DNA of 55,008 bases from Pseudomonadota bacterium (GTDB taxonomy: Bacteria; Pseudomonadota; Alphaproteobacteria; RF32; CAG-239): assembly GCA_018362935.1 (NCBI GenBank), contig JAHALQ010000010.1, forward strand, positions 1-55,008, in the 5' to 3' direction. The notes beneath the pieces were generated by a model. That model saw only the letters and a list, made by a program, of their open reading frames with translations. It was not told the origin of the DNA and ran no database searches. Positions 33,041 to 41,564 of this stretch are shown here, in pieces. A program made the translations under genes and the position numbers. The stretch's first letter is position 1. Each line of letters starts with the position of its first letter.

Positions 33041-33293
33041 ATTGCAGGTTTGAACCGCCGAGAAAGGCGGTTTGTTTTTGAAATTTTAGGCAGACACCGG
33101 ATGCCGGCCGGCGAAAGCCGGAAAATTGAGAACGGCGTATATGAGCTTGCGAATTAGCCAACCCGCCCGTTTTATGCTGAGAACCACTCTTTAAGTAGTT
33201 CTTTTGTTTTTTTAGCGCTAAAATATTTCTTTACAAATCTGTTATTCCGCATACAATCCGGCTATATTATGTTTGCCAAAGAAGGACGCTGCT

Positions 33294-34328
33294 ATGCCTG
33301 ACAATGCAAAATCATCCAGACTTTCTTTTCTGCTGACCCTGCTCAGTTTTTTCTGTATCGGCCTCGGAATAATTTCAATTATAGCCTCTAACTGGCAGGA
33401 AATTCCCGCGATTGTCAAGCTTGGCGCGGATATTATGCTGTTAGCCGCAACAGCCGCCGCATTGGTTCGCGCTTATTATAAAAAACCGCAGCGCCTAACG
33501 CCGCTCAGCATTTTTTATGCCCTGCTGATTGCTGCATCTATCGGCCTGGTTGCACAGGTCTTTCAGCTCAGTTCGCACAGTTTTTCATCCGTCGTCATGT
33601 TATGGTGCCTGCTTACCGCGCCGTTGCTACTGCTCAATTCCGCAATGGTTTTTCCGTTTTTCTGGCTGCCGCTCTTTTTCACGGCGTCGTTCAATCTTTG
33701 GGTGTTTCCATGGCTGACGGACAAGCCGTTTTCCGATGCCATGCTGTATGACAGCAGTTATTATTTCTGCTGGGTTCTGCTGTACAGCGTTATATCCCTA
33801 TTTATTAATAATCAGCATGGTTTGGTTCGGGCTTTGCGTTTTTGGACAGTTGCAGGCATTTGCTTTTTCTTTCTTCAAGCGGGACTCACCGGCGTTCTCG
33901 GAAACATATTTTATTCCCGGACTCCGGAAGAACATGCGTCGCTGCTGCCGGTCGCGCTTATGGTTTTATTATGGGGCGGAATATTTATTCTCAGCCGCCG
34001 TCAGAACAAAAGCTTCTTGCTGCCGGCGATTACGGCGCTGCAGGTTTGCTATGTTATCAGTCTGGCTGTTTTTCATGTATACGACCGTTATTTTGATTTA
34101 GCGGTCAGCCTCGCGGCACTCGCCATATTGGCCGCATATGCCTATGTATACAACCGCAGCAAACTGTTGGTTACAGCTGTCATACTGATGGCAATCCGCA
34201 TATTTGTTCTCTTTTTGGAATTGTTCGGCTCGCTGATGAATACCGGCATTATTCTCATCAGCGGCGGGCTGTTCCTGATTGTTTCTGTTAAAATCTGCAA
34301 GTTATTGGTGGAGAAAAGCCATGCTTAA
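33294..34328 (+). CDS. DUF2157 membrane protein
   Basis: 344 residues from ATG 33294, 7 bases after GAAGGA; the frame to 33273 is less likely. Ten or so transmembrane helices; the N-terminal LGIISIIASNWQEIP resembles the DUF2157 signature (helix then N-W). These proteins are uncharacterised inner-membrane proteins. It is followed by a GDYxxLxY-type gene overlapping by 8 bases. That pairing is recurrent in bacteria and suggests a joint envelope function, but none is known. Confidence 0.8.
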   Translation: MPDNAKSSRLSFLLTLLSFFCIGLGIISIIASNWQEIPAIVKLGADIMLLAATAAALVRAYYKKPQRLTPLSIFYALLIAASIGLVAQVFQLSSHSFSSVVMLWCLLTAPLLLLNSAMVFPFFWLPLFFTASFNLWVFPWLTDKPFSDAMLYDSSYYFCWVLLYSVISLFINNQHGLVRALRFWTVAGICFFFLQAGLTGVLGNIFYSRTPEEHASLLPVALMVLLWGGIFILSRRQNKSFLLPAITALQVCYVISLAVFHVYDRYFDLAVSLAALAILAAYAYVYNRSKLLVTAVILMAIRIFVLFLELFGSLMNTGIILISGGLFLIVSVKICKLLVEKSHA

Positions 34329-34731
34329 CAAATTTATTCCTGTTCTGGTCTTCATCCCCGTACTCTATTTTATCGGCTGGATTGGCAGTTTGAAAATCAG
34401 CGAAATCAATGCCCCGCAATATAAGATTGCCGTTCGCGGCTATGACCCGAGAGATTTGTTATCCGGACATTATCTTAGTCTGCGACCCGACTGGAAGAAA
34501 ACAGACTGCGGACAGTTTCCCCAAAACCGCTGTCCGGAAGACGTTTTCCAATACAGCTACCGTTATTATGTTCCCGAACAGGCCGCGCCGGTTTTGGAAA
34601 AAATGCTGCAAAACGGCAAACATAAAACCGAATTGTTGTTTGTCTGGCCGAAGTATTCCAATCCGCGCATCAAAAACCTGTTGATTGACAATAAACCATG
34701 GAATGAAAACGAGCTGAATATTGCAGAATAA
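34321..34731 (+). CDS. GDYxxLxY-type membrane-anchored protein
   Basis: 136 residues from ATG 34321, which overlaps the DUF2157 stop. One N-terminal transmembrane anchor (about 5-23), then a periplasmic part containing RGYDPRDLLSGHYLSL, a variant of the GDYxxLxY motif that names the family. Partner of the preceding DUF2157 protein. Two cysteines (CGQFPQNRC) could form a disulfide. Function unknown. Confidence 0.75.
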   Translation: MLNKFIPVLVFIPVLYFIGWIGSLKISEINAPQYKIAVRGYDPRDLLSGHYLSLRPDWKKTDCGQFPQNRCPEDVFQYSYRYYVPEQAAPVLEKMLQNGKHKTELLFVWPKYSNPRIKNLLIDNKPWNENELNIAE

Positions 34732-35290
34732 GAGCCTTATTTTTCGTTTGTGGCTGCTGTTTCGAGCCAATATCATCATCAGCCTGCTGGCAGTCGGCGG
34801 AGGCTACATGATAATTCCCCTGATGAAAAAGCAATTCGTTGACCGCGCCAAAGCCTTTGATATGGACGAGTTATGGGAAATGTACGCGATTGCCCAGGCA
34901 GCGCCCGGCGCAATTGCGATTAACCTGTCGGCGGTGACAGGCTATAAAATCGCGGGGATTACCGGAGCAATTGTCAGCTGCTTTGCTGCGGTGTTTCCGC
35001 CCCTGCTTATAATTTGCGCGGTTGCCGCCTGTTATGAGCAGGTTATCCATAACCATACCATTAACGCCGCGCTCAAAGGCATGATTGCCGCCATTGCCGC
35101 AATTATTATCGACGTCGTTTACGACATGGGCAAAAATGTTGCCCGTGCCAAAGAGGTTCTCGGCCTTTTTACGGCAGCGGCGGTCTTTGCGGCTTCTTTT
35201 ATTTTTAATGTCAATGCTATTTTATTAATCATACTGTCATTGACGGCCTATGCCGTTATTTTCGGCATTAAAACGAGGCTCGGCAAATGA
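34721..35290 (+). CDS. Chromate-type transporter, first half-size subunit
   Basis: 189 residues, start TTG 34721 overlapping the previous stop. About six transmembrane helices. LLAVGGGYMIIPLM and AIAQAAPGAIAIN match the conserved motifs of the chromate ion transporter family, here in the short form encoded by two genes. The second half overlaps by ATGA. Such pairs are called chromate transporters but often carry an unknown anion; no chromate operon context is present. Confidence 0.82.
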   Translation: MQNKSLIFRLWLLFRANIIISLLAVGGGYMIIPLMKKQFVDRAKAFDMDELWEMYAIAQAAPGAIAINLSAVTGYKIAGITGAIVSCFAAVFPPLLIICAVAACYEQVIHNHTINAALKGMIAAIAAIIIDVVYDMGKNVARAKEVLGLFTAAAVFAASFIFNVNAILLIILSLTAYAVIFGIKTRLGK

Positions 35291-35850
35291 TGGCTGAGAA
35301 ATTATGGGAACTGGCAATTAATTTCTGGCAGATCGGCAGTTTCAGCATCGGCGGCGGATATACGATTATCGCATTGATTGAAGAGCTGCTGGTCAACCAA
35401 TACCATTGGCTGACCATGAAAGAATATACCGATATTATCGTTATCTCGCAAATGACCCCCGGCCCTCTGGCAATCAACGCCTCAAGCTTTGTCGGCCTCA
35501 AAATCGCCGGGATTCCCGGCGCCGTCGTCGCCACATTCAGCAGCATCATATCCGGCGTGGTTATTGCATCGAGTGCATACCGTTTTTTCTGCTGCCACCG
35601 CAATTCCGAGGTTATTATGGCTGTTCTGCGCGGCCTGAAAGCAGTGGCGACGGGCTTAATCGGCGCGGCAGGCGCCGGTATTCTGCTGCTGGCACTGACT
35701 GGGCAAAACACTTTGTCCCGCAATGTTGCGGCGGTTGATTATTACGCGTTGCTGATTGCCGCGGCGTCAATGCTTCTGCTGCGGCGTTATAAGACCAATC
35801 CGGTATGGATTATGGCTCTCAGCGCTGCTGCCGGCATATTGATTTATTAG
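35287..35850 (+). CDS. Chromate-type transporter, second half-size subunit
   Basis: 187 residues starting within the ATGA overlap. GSFSIGGGYTIIALI and VISQMTPGPLAINASSF match the same motifs, with the P-G-P-L signature complete. Probably forms a heterodimer with the first half. Two adjacent cysteines (FFCCH) sit at about residue 100. Confidence 0.84.
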   Translation: MMAEKLWELAINFWQIGSFSIGGGYTIIALIEELLVNQYHWLTMKEYTDIIVISQMTPGPLAINASSFVGLKIAGIPGAVVATFSSIISGVVIASSAYRFFCCHRNSEVIMAVLRGLKAVATGLIGAAGAGILLLALTGQNTLSRNVAAVDYYALLIAAASMLLLRRYKTNPVWIMALSAAAGILIY

Positions 35851-35896
35851 GCCTGCGGCATTATCATACAGAAAACCGGCATTAGGGCAAGCCCTG

Positions 35897-36361
35897 TTAT
35901 TTATATTCTTCATCCGTCACCGACTCAAGCCAGTCTGTCGCATTGCCGGGCAGATTGGTTTCAACCGAAATATGCGTAAACCACGAATCCGGCGCCGCAC
36001 CGTGCCAGTGTTCAACGTCCGGCGCAATGCGGACAACATCGCCCTTATGCAAAATCTGCACATTTCCGCCGCGTTCCTGATAACGCCCTTCGCCGGACAA
36101 AACCAGCAAAATCTGGCCGCCGCTGTGCTTGTGCCAATGGGTGCGGGCTCCCGGTTCAAAGGTAACATTGGCCAGAGAAGAATTCCAAATCTCGTCATTG
36201 GCACTCAGCCTTTTCAGGTAAGTCTGCCCGGTGAAAAATTTTCCGTAGGGATTGATTTCGCCCTGCCCAAAAACAGTATCTATCGGCGCTTTATTCATTT
36301 CCTGTGCTCCCGCAAAAGTTGTAAAAGTCATTAAACATATTATTATAAAAAGTTTTTTCAT
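35897..36361 (-). CDS. Exported cupin-domain protein
   Basis: 154 residues with a signal peptide (cleavage after FAGA). A single cupin barrel: metal ligands HWHKH and Q at about 80-88, LSGEGRYQERGG, and HWHG at about 122. The family is diverse, so the reaction is unknown; many members act on aromatic or aldehyde substrates. It begins one base after the metallophosphoesterase stop and shares its promoter, which carries a MerR-type operator. Confidence 0.82.
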   Translation of the reverse strand: MKKLFIIICLMTFTTFAGAQEMNKAPIDTVFGQGEINPYGKFFTGQTYLKRLSANDEIWNSSLANVTFEPGARTHWHKHSGGQILLVLSGEGRYQERGGNVQILHKGDVVRIAPDVEHWHGAAPDSWFTHISVETNLPGNATDWLESVTDEEYK

Positions 36362-37492
36362 TTATTTCTCCTGAGTTTCGGGCAGCAAATTAATCAGCGT
36401 TATTTCAGACGGTGCCAGAAAGCGCATTTGCGGTCCCCACTGCCCCGCTCCGCGCGAAACATAAATTTTTGCGTTGTTCGTCATGTTATATTGTCCGGCC
36501 AGATAACGGTTGTACCATTTGGCTAAAATGTGGAACGGGAAAATCTGGCCGCCGTGGGTATGTCCGGAAACCTCCAAATCGAAATTATTTTTCTTTTCAA
36601 AATCCGCCGGCGTATGCGACATCAGAATACGATACTGCCCCGGTTTGGCTTCGGCAAAGGTTTTTTCGATGTCAATCTTTATTCCCAGATGCCCCGCGGT
36701 GCGGACATCGGCAACACCGCCGACATAAATATTGCCGGGAAGTGCCGCGCCGTTGTTTTCCAAAAACGTGAAGCCAAGTTTCTTCAGTTCGGCAACGGTT
36801 TCGCGATAACCGGCATAGAACTCGTGGTTGCCGGTGACAAAATAAATGCCGTTTTTGGCGCGCAGCCCTTTTAGCAGCAGGCTTATATCATGCACCCGGG
36901 CAACGTTGTCGTCGATAATATCGCCGGCCAAAAGAATGACGTCCGGCTCCAGAGCGTTTGTTTTTTCGACAATCCCCCTGACCTTGTCCGGGCTGATAAC
37001 GCGATGAACATGGATATCGCTCAGAAGGACAATTTTTTGCGGAGCGCTGATTTTGTCGGAAGACAAAACAACTTCTTTGGTGTCCGGAACCTTTGTACCG
37101 GCATACAATGCATATACCGAAAACAACAACGCCAGAACGATATTGCCGTATTTAAACCACCAACAGCCGACATAAGTCATATGGCGCAGCCACGGAGTGG
37201 CATAGCACAAAATGCCGAAAACAGCGTCCGACAATAATGTTATGGTAAACAAAATGACACAAAAGATAAAAACAAAATACAAGGCATAGCGATAGAAAGA
37301 ATAAAATCCGCCCAAAGCTTTTTCATGATTGTAACCAACCAGCAGCGGCAGGCAGCCAAGCAACATAAACAAAGCAAAAACGATAATCTTAGCCGGCAGC
37401 CCGAGCGACAGGCACCAGGTATAGCGGAAGAACAAATATCCCGTTACCGAGCATCCGGCCAAAGCTGTTGCAATCATCCAACTCATTCTCAA
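36362..37492 (-). CDS. Membrane-anchored metallophosphoesterase
   Basis: 376 residues. Three or four N-terminal transmembrane helices (to about 130), then a calcineurin-like phosphoesterase domain with LLSDIHVH, LLAGDIIDD, VTGNHEFY and SGHTHGGQ, all metal-binding segments. It resembles YkuE/YaeI-type lipid-linked phosphoesterases. First gene of a two-gene operon with the cupin protein, behind a MerR-type promoter. Confidence 0.85.
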   Translation of the reverse strand: MRMSWMIATALAGCSVTGYLFFRYTWCLSLGLPAKIIVFALFMLLGCLPLLVGYNHEKALGGFYSFYRYALYFVFIFCVILFTITLLSDAVFGILCYATPWLRHMTYVGCWWFKYGNIVLALLFSVYALYAGTKVPDTKEVVLSSDKISAPQKIVLLSDIHVHRVISPDKVRGIVEKTNALEPDVILLAGDIIDDNVARVHDISLLLKGLRAKNGIYFVTGNHEFYAGYRETVAELKKLGFTFLENNGAALPGNIYVGGVADVRTAGHLGIKIDIEKTFAEAKPGQYRILMSHTPADFEKKNNFDLEVSGHTHGGQIFPFHILAKWYNRYLAGQYNMTNNAKIYVSRGAGQWGPQMRFLAPSEITLINLLPETQEK

Positions 37493-37518
37493 TTCTCCTA
37501 AAATGCGATTCTGTTACC

Positions 37519-37549
37519 AGCATAATCTTTAGAGTTTACTCCAAGTCAA
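37519..37549 (-). promoter_or_regulatory. MerR-type promoter of the metallophosphoesterase-cupin operon
   Basis: TTGACT (37549-37544), a 19-base spacer and TATGCT (37524-37519) on the - strand. The overlong spacer holds a dyad CTTTAGAGT-TT-ACTCCAAG, the hallmark of MerR-family promoters, where the activator untwists DNA to align the -35 and -10. The MerR-like gene lies divergent 60 bases away. Confidence 0.8.
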
Positions 37550-37557
37550 GTGTTTTA

Positions 37558-37586
37558 TTGACAAGATAGTAAAAATTTAGTAACCT
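37558..37586 (+). promoter_or_regulatory. Promoter of the MerR-family gene
   Basis: TTGACA (37558-37563), 17 bases, TAACCT (37581-37586), 25 bases before the ATG; GGAGG lies at 37596. The -35 is consensus, the -10 moderate. Confidence 0.55.
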
Positions 37587-37610
37587 TACCCCATCGGAGG
37601 TAATAAATCT

Positions 37611-38054
37611 ATGGGATATTCAATCGGACAAGTTGCCAAAAAAACAGGTTTGACGGCTCACACTTTGCGCTATTACGAAAAAGAAGGGCTGCTGCCGTTT
37701 GTGCAGAAATCCGGCTCGGGGCTGCGCGTTTTTTCAGAAAACGACCTCGGCTGGCTGGCAATGATCGAATGCCTTAAAGGCACGGGTATGACACTTAAGG
37801 ACATCAAACAATACATAGACTGGTTTATTGAAGGCGATTCAACGCTGGAAAAAAGGCTGGATATGTTTAAACGCCAAAAGGTCAGAGTTGCCGAACAAAT
37901 GGCGCAATTACAGCAGCATATGGAAAAAATAAATTACAAAATCGCCTATTACAGCGAAGCCGTCAAGCGCGGAAGCACCGACGACGTTTTGGAACATAAC
38001 AAGTGGCTGGCGGCCGAAAAAGAACGCCTTTTCGGCAAACAAAACAATCAATAA
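37611..38054 (+). CDS. MerR-family transcriptional regulator
   Basis: 147 residues. The N-terminal winged helix-turn-helix (YSIGQVAKKTGLTAHTLRYYEKEGLL) and the coiled-coil dimerisation helix (about 85-120) are clear. The C-terminal effector part is short and without the cysteine cluster of metal sensors, so it probably senses an organic or oxidative signal. It likely activates the divergent operon at 37492 through the operator at 37527-37545. Nitroreductase-like and EamA genes follow. Confidence 0.88.
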   Translation: MGYSIGQVAKKTGLTAHTLRYYEKEGLLPFVQKSGSGLRVFSENDLGWLAMIECLKGTGMTLKDIKQYIDWFIEGDSTLEKRLDMFKRQKVRVAEQMAQLQQHMEKINYKIAYYSEAVKRGSTDDVLEHNKWLAAEKERLFGKQNNQ

Positions 38055-38144
38055 ATTCGCTGCCGCCGCTGCCAAACAAGCCGGAATTCTCTTGAAATTT
38101 CAGCTGCAGCTTATATCTATATTGGAAATTATCAGGAGGCTGCC

Positions 38145-38744
38145 ATGCCGAACCAATTTATCGAACTCCTCAAAAAACGCCGATCCATTTATCATCTTGG
38201 ACCTACCCCTCCGCTTGCGGAAGCCGAAATAAGCCGGCTTATCAAAGAAGCCGTCAAATATACGCCATCGGCTTTTAATTCCCAGTCAGCACGCGCTGTC
38301 ATTCTGTTCGGACAGCAAAGCAAAAAACTGTGGCAGATTGTGCACGACACGCTGCAAAAGATTGTGCCGGCCGACAAATTCGCTCCCACCGCACAAAAAA
38401 TTGCCTCTTTCGCAGCCGGCAACGGCACCGTGCTTTTCTTTGACGATACGAACACAGTCAAAGCTTTGCAGGAACAATTTCCGTTGTACCAAGATAATTT
38501 TCCGGTCTGGGCCGAACAAGCCAACGGCATGGCTCAGTTGTCCGTGTGGACGGCTTTGGCCGAAGCGGGTATCGGCGCAAGCTTACAGCATTACAACCCG
38601 CTGATTGACGATGAGGTTAAAAAAGAGTGGCAATTGCCGCAGGAATGGAAACTGATTGCGCAGATGCCTTTCGGCAGCATTGAAGCACCCGCCGGCGACA
38701 AAACTTTTATACCGATTGAAGAACGGGTCATCATCAAAAAATAA
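38145..38744 (+). CDS. Nitroreductase-family protein
   Basis: 199 residues, ribosome site AGGAGG. RRSIYHL near residue 12, SAFNSQSARAV and the C-terminal GSIEAPAGDKT fit the FMN-dependent nitroreductase fold of the YdgI/MhqN-like subgroup. Reduces quinone- or nitro-type compounds with NAD(P)H in relatives. Downstream of a MerR-family regulator and just before an EamA gene. Confidence 0.85.
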   Translation: MPNQFIELLKKRRSIYHLGPTPPLAEAEISRLIKEAVKYTPSAFNSQSARAVILFGQQSKKLWQIVHDTLQKIVPADKFAPTAQKIASFAAGNGTVLFFDDTNTVKALQEQFPLYQDNFPVWAEQANGMAQLSVWTALAEAGIGASLQHYNPLIDDEVKKEWQLPQEWKLIAQMPFGSIEAPAGDKTFIPIEERVIIKK

Positions 38745-38766
38745 CATGAACATAAGGACGAAACAT

Positions 38767-39180
38767 ATGTGGGCTGTTTTTGCGATACTGTCGGCTTTCT
38801 TTGCGGCAGCGACTTCCATATTGGCCAAAATCGGCATTGAAAACGTCGACTCCAACCTTGCGACCGGAATCCGAACCGTTGTCATTTTAATCATTACTTT
38901 AGGAATTGTCTGTCTGAGCGGCACAATTCAGCAGCTGCCGCACATCACGCAGAGGAGCTGGCTGTTTTTAATCCTGTCGGGCGTTGCGACAGGATTGTCC
39001 TGGTTGTTCTATTTCAAGGCGCTGCAAATCGGCGATGCCTCCAAAGTGGTGCCGGTTGACAAATTCAGCGTGGTCATCAGCATGATTATGGCTTTTGTCT
39101 TTTTACACGAAGCAGTGACGTTTAAGGTTGTTTTGGGCGGCGCACTGATTACCCTCGGAACCTTTGTACTGATTTTATAA
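38767..39180 (+). CDS. Half-size EamA (DMT) transporter
   Basis: 137 residues from ATG 38767 with AAGGA 8 bases upstream. Five transmembrane helices and one EamA domain (WAVFAILSAFFAAATSILAK, SWLFYFKALQIGDASKVVP, then FLHEAVTFKVVLGGALITLG). Full transporters have two domains in one chain; single-domain members function as dimers or pairs. Substrate unknown. Confidence 0.85.
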   Translation: MWAVFAILSAFFAAATSILAKIGIENVDSNLATGIRTVVILIITLGIVCLSGTIQQLPHITQRSWLFLILSGVATGLSWLFYFKALQIGDASKVVPVDKFSVVISMIMAFVFLHEAVTFKVVLGGALITLGTFVLIL

Positions 39181-39184
39181 ACAA

Positions 39185-39208
39185 AGCCTCCCGAAGGAGG
39201 CTTTTTTT
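39185..39208 (+). terminator. Rho-independent terminator
   Basis: AGCCTCC / GGAGGCT with CGAA loop, followed by TTTTTT. Separates the EamA gene from convergent rfbB. Confidence 0.9.
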
Positions 39209-39224
39209 GTAATTTCGGCCGGTT

Positions 39225-40232
39225 CTAATGATTCAGATACCATTCGACGGTTTTGACAATGCCGGTGTCAAAAGTTTCATCCGCTTTCCAGCCTAGTTCT
39301 TTTTCAAGTTTGGAAGCGTCAATCGCGTAGCGCAGGTCATGCCCCGGACGGTCGGCGACAAAAGTAATCAAATCGGCATATTTTCCCTCTTTGCGCGGGC
39401 GCCTTTCATCAAGAATGGCACAGATTGTCTTGACAATCGTGATGTTGTTGCGCTCGTTGTGGCCGCCGATATTGTAAGTTTCGCCGGCACGCCCCTGATG
39501 ATAAATCAAATCGATTGCCTTGCAATGGTCCAAAACATAGAGCCAGTCGCGGACATTGGTACCCTGCCCGTATATCGGCAGCGGCTGCTCATTCAGCGCC
39601 TTTTCAATAATATGCGGTATCAGTTTTTCGTGATGCTGCTTTGGGCCGTAATTATTTGAACAATTGGACGTTGTTACGTTCATGCCGAAAGTGTGGTAAT
39701 AAGCGCGGACAAAGAAATCCGAGCTGGCCTTGCTGGCCGAATAAGGCGAGTTGGGCGCGTAAGGCGTCGTTTCCCGGAAAAAGCCGGTATCGCCCAATGT
39801 TCCGTACACTTCATCCGTCGAAATGTGGTGAAAACGGCAGTTTTCATATCCGGGCTTGTACTGGTGCGGCTTTTCCATCCAATAGCGGCGGGCAGCGTCC
39901 AACAGATTAAAGGTTCCAAAAACATTGGTCTGCACAAAAGCTTTTGGCCCCTTAATCGAATTGTCAACATGGCTTTCTGCGGCAAAATGGATGACACCGC
40001 GAATGTCATATTCGGCAAAAAGCTTATCAATCAACGCTTCGTCGCAAATATCGCCTTCGACAAAAGTATAGTTGGGCATAGTTTCGCATTCTTTAAGATT
40101 GTCAAGATTGCCGGCATAAGTCAGCTTATCGAGATTGATAACATGATACTCGGGATACTTAGCCGCAAAATAAGGCACAAAATTTGCTCCGATAAAACCG
40201 GCACCGCCGGTAACTAAAATTGCTTTAGACAT
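39225..40232 (-). CDS. rfbB: dTDP-glucose 4,6-dehydratase
   Basis: 335 residues from ATG 40232; the frame to 40253 begins with TTG. Rossmann motif GGAGFIGANF at the start, catalytic YxxxK in YSASKASSD and the DEV triad (STDEVYG). Second step of dTDP-L-rhamnose synthesis. Last gene of the rfbA-C-D-B operon, its start overlapping the rfbD stop. Confidence 0.96.
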   Translation of the reverse strand: MSKAILVTGGAGFIGANFVPYFAAKYPEYHVINLDKLTYAGNLDNLKECETMPNYTFVEGDICDEALIDKLFAEYDIRGVIHFAAESHVDNSIKGPKAFVQTNVFGTFNLLDAARRYWMEKPHQYKPGYENCRFHHISTDEVYGTLGDTGFFRETTPYAPNSPYSASKASSDFFVRAYYHTFGMNVTTSNCSNNYGPKQHHEKLIPHIIEKALNEQPLPIYGQGTNVRDWLYVLDHCKAIDLIYHQGRAGETYNIGGHNERNNITIVKTICAILDERRPRKEGKYADLITFVADRPGHDLRYAIDASKLEKELGWKADETFDTGIVKTVEWYLNH

Positions 40233-41035
40233 TTTTCCAGACTCTCTTTCCAATGAGGGATGTTAACGTTAAATTCGGCAATAATTTTTGATTTGTTCAG
40301 CACGCTGTAAAAAGGCCGCGTCGCCGCGGTCGGATAATCGCGGGTTTCAATCGGCATAACCCGGCATTGCAGACCGGACAATTTCATAATTTCGACAGCA
40401 AAATCATACCAAGAACAGACGCCCTGATTGCTGAAATGGTACACACCGCGGCAGCCGTCCTTAAACTGCGGCAGAATATCGGCAATCGCCTGCGCCAAAT
40501 CGGCGGCGCAAGTCGGCGTGCCGACCTGATCGCAGACCACCCGCAGACTGCTTTTTTCCGCACCGAGGCGGCGCATGGTTTTGACAAAGTTGCTGCCATA
40601 AGGAGAATAAAGCCAGGCCGTACGGATAATAATTGCGCTCCGTGCATTGTCGAGAACGGCCTTTTCGCCGGCAAGCTTAGTCTTGCCGTAAACCGACACC
40701 GGGTGCGGCACATCGGTCTCGGAATAAGGACGGCATGAGGTTCCGTCAAAGACATAATCCGTAGAAATATGGATTAGCCTGGCACCGCTCTGAGCCAGGT
40801 TTTTCGGGCCGAGAATATTTATTTTTTCTGCCAGCGCAACGTCGGCTTCGGCCTTGTCTACCGCGGTATAAGCCGCGCAATTGACAATCGTGTCAATATT
40901 ATGCGCTTTGACATAAGCATCCACCGCGGTCTTGTCGGTAATGTCCAAATCTGACACATCTGCTGCTATCGCATCAGGCAGAAGTTTGGACAGCTCGGTG
41001 CCGAGCTGGCCTTTAGCCCCGGTAATGAGCAACAT
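40214..41035 (-). CDS. rfbD: dTDP-4-dehydrorhamnose reductase
   Basis: 273 residues. GAKGQLGTEL nucleotide loop, STDYVFDG, and YGKTKLAGE with the catalytic Tyr/Lys. Catalyses the last step of dTDP-L-rhamnose synthesis. Overlaps rfbC by 23 bases upstream and rfbB downstream. Confidence 0.95.
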   Translation of the reverse strand: MLLITGAKGQLGTELSKLLPDAIAADVSDLDITDKTAVDAYVKAHNIDTIVNCAAYTAVDKAEADVALAEKINILGPKNLAQSGARLIHISTDYVFDGTSCRPYSETDVPHPVSVYGKTKLAGEKAVLDNARSAIIIRTAWLYSPYGSNFVKTMRRLGAEKSSLRVVCDQVGTPTCAADLAQAIADILPQFKDGCRGVYHFSNQGVCSWYDFAVEIMKLSGLQCRVMPIETRDYPTAATRPFYSVLNKSKIIAEFNVNIPHWKESLEKCLKQF

Positions 41036-41564
41036 CTTTCAATCCTCCGTGCAGCATATCTTTTTCCGAAACAATAACCTTATCCGCCGGAATCTGCCAG
41101 TCAATGCCGATGTCTTTATCATCGTATCGCACGCCGGTTTCAGATTCTTTGCAATATAAATTATCGCACTTATAGGCAAAAACAGCGGTTTCGCTCAAGA
41201 CTGAAAAACCGTGCAGGAAACCGCGCGGAATAAAAAGCTGGCGTTTGTTTTCCGCCGACAGTTCCGCCGCCACGTATTTGCCGAATGTTTTTGAACCTTC
41301 GCGGATATCGACGGCGACATCAAGAACCGCGCCTTCGATAACCCGAACCAGTTTGGCCTGCGCGTGCTCGCCGGTCTGGCAGTGCAGACCGCGAATCACG
41401 CCGTATGACGATTGGGACTGGTTGTCCTGGACAAAACGGGCGGCAATGCCCGCAGCATCAAAAGCTTCCTGATTATAGCTCTCAAAGAAATAGCCGCGTT
41501 CATCCGCAAAAATCCGCGGTTCAACAATAAAAACGCCCTCAATCTCCGTTTTAATAAAGTTCAT
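41013..41564 (-). CDS. rfbC: dTDP-4-dehydrorhamnose 3,5-epimerase
   Basis: 183 residues from ATG 41564, chosen for AGGA upstream; the longer frame lies inside rfbA. RGLHCQ with the catalytic His and the IPRGFLHGFSVLSE segment are typical. Third enzyme of the pathway. Confidence 0.95.
   Translation of the reverse strand: MNFIKTEIEGVFIVEPRIFADERGYFFESYNQEAFDAAGIAARFVQDNQSQSSYGVIRGLHCQTGEHAQAKLVRVIEGAVLDVAVDIREGSKTFGKYVAAELSAENKRQLFIPRGFLHGFSVLSETAVFAYKCDNLYCKESETGVRYDDKDIGIDWQIPADKVIVSEKDMLHGGLKDVAHYRG

Larger units (their letters stand above)
32796..33293. other. Gene-free region with decayed tRNA-Lys 3' copies
   Basis: About 500 bases without a credible gene. It contains T-arm-like AGCGGGTTCGAACC at 32797, a second CGCCCGAGCTCA with CCAATAATAAAAA at 32974-33000, a third ACCCGCCCG at 33162-33170, and hairpins at 32933, 32982 and 33180. 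The blocks repeat the tRNA 3' end and its terminator in order, as left by repeated integration or duplication at the tRNA gene. No integrase is nearby. ORFs across it run through hairpins and are not real. Confidence 0.6.

Noticed and set aside
32858..33157. A 99-codon frame downstream of tRNA-Lys
   Set aside because: It runs through a 24-bp perfect hairpin and tRNA remnants; the protein is low in complexity and has no ribosome site.
32680..33213. tRNA-Lys as the integration site of the 9.4-kb element
   Set aside because: The 20-base direct repeat and the integrase point to rpsI, more than 13 kb away; the tRNA region only shows decayed copies.
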